Shown here one piece after another: positions 17,431 through 19,746 of a stretch of DNA of 19,746 bases. The position numbers and the translations under genes are program-made. The stretch comes from Pyronema omphalodes. Its lineage: Eukaryota > Ascomycota > Pezizomycetes > Pezizales > Pyronemataceae. The DNA lies in assembly GCA_024516155.1 (NCBI GenBank), contig JAJJXM010000186.1:1-19746 (forward strand), given 5' to 3'. Position 1 is the stretch's first letter. Every line of letters begins with the position of its first letter. The notes under the pieces were generated by a model. That model made no database searches, was not told the DNA's origin, and was given only the letters and a program-made list of their open reading frames with translations.

Positions 17431-18997
17431 GACACCTCTCCTTCACTATCCAATGATTCCACACTCGCCACTTTAACATTCGTCTTGGCGGGGCACGAAG
17501 CAGCCATGTGGCCAAGGCCACCGCAGTAGAGGCAACGTCCTTCTGACAGGCGGGTCACACGTTCCTGTGCCGACAGTTTCTGACAGGGTCCCTGGGCAGG
17601 GGTTTGCTTGCTGGAGGCGGCGGTGGTGGATTGGGTAGCGGGGGTGGGGCGACTGGTGGCGGGGGTGGCGGCGGTAGTGGGTTTAACTTGGCCGCGGTTG
17701 GTACGCAGCTTGCGGAGATTCTCAAGTGCTCTCAATTGGGAGTCCAATTTTTGGCACTGTTCAACAAATTCGTGCATCGTAGCGGTGGGAGGGGCGCCAA
17801 CCAACTTTTCGTGCAACTCCAGGGATAGGCCGTTTCGCAGAGCATCCATGGTGGCGGCTTCATCCCAGCCCAATTCTGCGACCAGGCGGGAAAACTCTGC
17901 ATAATAGTCTGAAAACTCGCGGTTGTTTTGTCGGAGATTTTGTAGTTTGAAACGAGCCGTTGCGCGCTCGTCCGGGTCTCCAAAGGTACGCTGTAGGATC
18001 TTAATGACGTCTTCGACGTCGTTGAGGGCCCAGCGGTTGCCATTTTCCTTGATATAAGGAAGAATCTGATCCAAGGCGCGTCCGCGGAGGTGGCCCATGG
18101 CATAAGAGATCCGCTTGTGAGGGGTTGGGAAGCGTAATTCGTCGCTCACCAATTTAATGCGAAGCAAGGAGACAAAGCGGCGGAGGTCCTCCCTGTTGGA
18201 CCCATCGAAGGTTGGTGGATCCGAAATTTTATCTCCGGTAACGCGGATGCCAGGGGAGGCGAGTAGCGCGTTGATGAGTTCACGCTGGCGGGTGAGCTCC
18301 TTCTGGTAGTAATGAATTTCATTCGTATCTGCTTGTTCCTCCAGGGTTAGGAGGATTTCGCGGTCTCGGGGGGGGAGTCTTGGAACTGGTGCGATTATAG
18401 CGGGGGCGGGGGCTGCGGCTGCGGCTGTGGTAGGGGGTGCGGCGGTTCGCGGCACTGTTTCTGGGCCATTGGGATAAACCTGGACGGAGCCAGTCTGAAT
18501 AAAAACAGGGGGAATGGGGGCCGGGGTGGGGGCTTCCGGAGCGCGGGAGGCGACAGGGCTGGAGACTCGAGTGCTGTTACGGGAGCCGGTGGTCTCTGCG
18601 AAGGTCGTTTAAGAGGTAGCCCGTGGGATGGTCTTGGGCGTCTATGATTGATTGCGCGAGCTGCTTGGTGAACGTAAGCGGTTCGTGCCCGTCAGGAAAC
18701 TGAGTCATGGAGGCAGCGTTGACGATTTGCTGCCAATGTCCTTCGTCGATGAGTTTAACGTGCATGCTGGCGGGCTCGGAGGATCGGCTTAAGTCGGATG
18801 GTGTGACGGACGTGCTCCTGGTAAGTATGATCCCGGAGTTCCCAGCGGACCACAAGGTAGCAGTGATCTTCTGCTCTTCGGATGGTTCGTCGCACTGCGC
18901 CAGCGAATCGGTCGGAAATCCCGAAGGTCTCGTTTAGGGTGTGAGTTTCCAGGGCTTGTTTCAAGGCGTGTGTCCAAGCAGAACCAGTGGGGTTCAT
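17418..18997 (-). pseudogene. gag: Element C Gag, apparently split over three frames
   Basis: The only good ATG after the LTR is at 18997, 35 nt inside the element, and opens an 80-codon frame ending at 18755. A second frame carries protein-like sequence from about 18790 to 18600 (KLIDEGHWQQIVNAASMTQF). The third frame is open from 18608 to the stop at 17418 and holds a proline/alanine-rich stretch, the capsid-like region (AMGHLRGRALDQILPYIKE, SDYYAEFSRLVAELGW) and the zinc knuckle CLYCGGLGHMAASC. The third frame has no ATG before the capsid: its first start-like codon, at 18455, is GTG. Two +1-type shifts join the three parts, most simply explained by two indels, less likely by introns or programmed recoding. 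Confidence 0.8.
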
Positions 18998-19021
18998 GCG
19001 TGTTGGTTGAATAATTATTAG

Positions 19022-19030
19022 ATCGAACGT
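19022..19030 (-). other. Self-priming primer-binding site of element C
   Basis: Minus-sense ACGTTCGAT, two bases inside the 5' LTR. It is the exact complement of ATCGAACGT at 19249-19241, which lies 36 nt below the TATA-like motif at 19285-19280, at the expected RNA 5' end. An 8-nt version of the same complement also occurs at the U5 end (19053-19060). Confidence 0.75.
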
Positions 19031-19032
19031 AA

Positions 19033-19557
19033 TGTCAGGGAACTAGGAACGGACGTTCGAAGAACACACTGAACACTACCGGCAAGGGGGGACTGGGCGG
19101 GTTCCGGGATGGGGAACGGAAGGACAGGAACCGAAGTGCACGGCAGACGGACGGCACACGAAACAGGGACAGGGACAAGGACAAGAATGATGTGGGACTG
19201 AAAGGAGAAGTCTTTATTAAGGACAAGGGAAAGACACAAGACGTTCGATGGAGAACTCAACAACGGGGCGGCAAGCCTCCTTATGTACAAAGGGGCAGCC
19301 AGCACTCTTGCTGGGCCGTCATCCAACATCGCTACATGACAGCTTCCGTTCTCCATCATGTCACCTGCGACGCCACAGCTCTCCAGCTCATGGTACGTCA
19401 TCCATCATCAGTCAGTCCATCAACAACAACGGCACGGCACACACAACAACACAACGACAACACAACACGGCAAATCAACGGAACGATGTCAACAACAACA
19501 ACGACAACACAACGATGACGCAACAACACAACGGCTCGTCAGCCGTGTGCCGTGACA
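19033..19557 (-). repeat. Shared LTR: 5' LTR of C and 3' LTR of C2 (525 bp)
   Basis: Same length and termini as 13161-13685. On its lower-coordinate side is C's primer site. On its higher-coordinate side is a polypurine tract and the chromodomain end of another internal region, so one LTR serves two elements. The hairpin between TATA-like motif and RNA start carries one mismatch here (19267-19280). Confidence 0.96.
19241..19249 (-). promoter_or_regulatory. Predicted transcript start and self-primer of element C
   Basis: Minus-sense ATCGAACGT, complementary to the primer site at 19022-19030, 36 nt downstream of CATAAG (19285-19280). The same motif and spacing (36-37 nt) occur in the LTRs at 13161 and 5867. 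Confidence 0.6.
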
Positions 19558-19746
19558 GTACCCCCCCGTTAGGCTCGAGTTCCTACGAGAGGAGAAGGTT
19601 TGTCTGGGTATAGCTGGTGGAATTTCTCTGCGGCCTCAGTTTCGGATAGGTTCGTTTCCGGTTCCCAGGTTGGAGAGTCATGGCCGGTCCACTTGACGAG
19701 GTACTGCAGGTTTCCTCTTGACCAACGGCTATCCAGAATTTCATCC
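19558..19746 (-). mobile_element. C2: second tandem unit, 3' internal end only
   Basis: Nearly identical to 13686-13873. Contains the polypurine tract (19561-19567) and the end of pol, and continues off the right edge. It directly joins the shared LTR without flanking host DNA. Confidence 0.93.
19569..19746 (-). CDS. pol: C2 Pol C-terminus with chromodomain (partial)
   Basis: The reading frame runs from the right edge through the chromodomain (DEILDSRW, WEPETNLS) to a TAA at 19569-19571. Unlike C it keeps the C at 19643 and therefore the family tail (SETEAAEKFHQLYPDKPSPL), which D shares with small changes. It is two residues longer than D because the codon that is TGA in D is CGA here. Confidence 0.88.
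   Translation of the reverse strand, partial: DEILDSRWSRGNLQYLVKWTGHDSPTWEPETNLSETEAAEKFHQLYPDKPSPLVGTRA

Larger units (their letters stand above)
13161..19557 (-). mobile_element. Element C: full-length chromodomain Ty3/gypsy element (6397 bp)
   Basis: Two 525-bp LTRs in direct orientation (13161-13685 and 19033-19557) flank primer site, gag, pol and polypurine tract. A hand comparison of the LTRs finds about 17 differences (roughly 3%), mostly transitions, so the insertion is not recent if both LTRs descend from one insertion. It interrupts integrase of element B at 13160. GCCTA (13156-13160) is the candidate left target duplication. To the right of 19557 there is no flank but another internal region (C2), so the element is part of a tandem array. 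Pol carries three in-frame TGA codons and one deletion, so this copy is non-autonomous. Confidence 0.95.

Noticed and set aside
17604..17904. Plus-strand glycine-rich frames opposite element C gag
   Set aside because: They are antisense shadows of the proline/alanine-rich coding strand.

Overview
The window is eukaryotic, repeat-dominated DNA and almost certainly fungal. I favour a basidiomycete, but the sequence does not prove it. Nearly all recognisable coding sequence belongs to Ty3/gypsy-type LTR retrotransposons of the Gag-Pol (protease, RT, RNase H, integrase, sometimes chromodomain) class. No bacterial-style operons, tRNA, rRNA or CRISPR were seen. I found no intact host gene, only one weak relic.

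Layout. (1) Element A, minus strand, 1-4330: 5' LTR 3386-4330, self-priming type primer site 3375-3383, gag 2231-3289, and a -1 frameshift into pol, which is open to the left window edge (truncated inside RNase H). (2) 4331-5866: AT-rich flanking DNA with a 16-copy 9-bp minisatellite (4841-4984) and a possible decayed minus-strand gene (5221-5570). (3) Element D, minus strand, 5867-6676: a 3' LTR of 515 bp plus the chromodomain end of pol, cut by insertion of element B. (4) Element B, plus strand, 6677-13160: 5' LTR and leader with a clear TATA box, a large intact gag (8190-10376), and an intact pol reading from about 10334, broken inside integrase at 13160. (5) Element C, minus strand, 13161-19557: two 525-bp LTRs around a complete but decayed gag-pol of the same family as D. 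(6) C2, minus strand, 19558 onward: the 3' end of a second internal region directly abutting C's upstream LTR, so C and C2 share one LTR in a tandem array.

Nesting order inferred from the interruptions: D is oldest, B inserted into D, and the C array inserted into B. A is a separate insertion of a distantly related family (its U3 start resembles that of C and D).

The most interesting signals are RNA-level. A and C place the same heptamer (G GGA AAA, in frame) at the end of gag, followed 6 nt later by a stem-loop, a textbook -1 ribosomal frameshift cassette; B has a different candidate at its gag stop. A and C also share an arrangement in which the sequence 2 nt inside the 5' LTR is complementary to 9-10 nt lying 36-37 nt downstream of a TATA-like motif in the same LTR. 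This is the geometry expected for self-primed reverse transcription (the Tf1/sushi mechanism) rather than tRNA priming. Decay is visible as CGA-to-TGA stops in C and a protease active-site change in A, both fitting CpG deamination.
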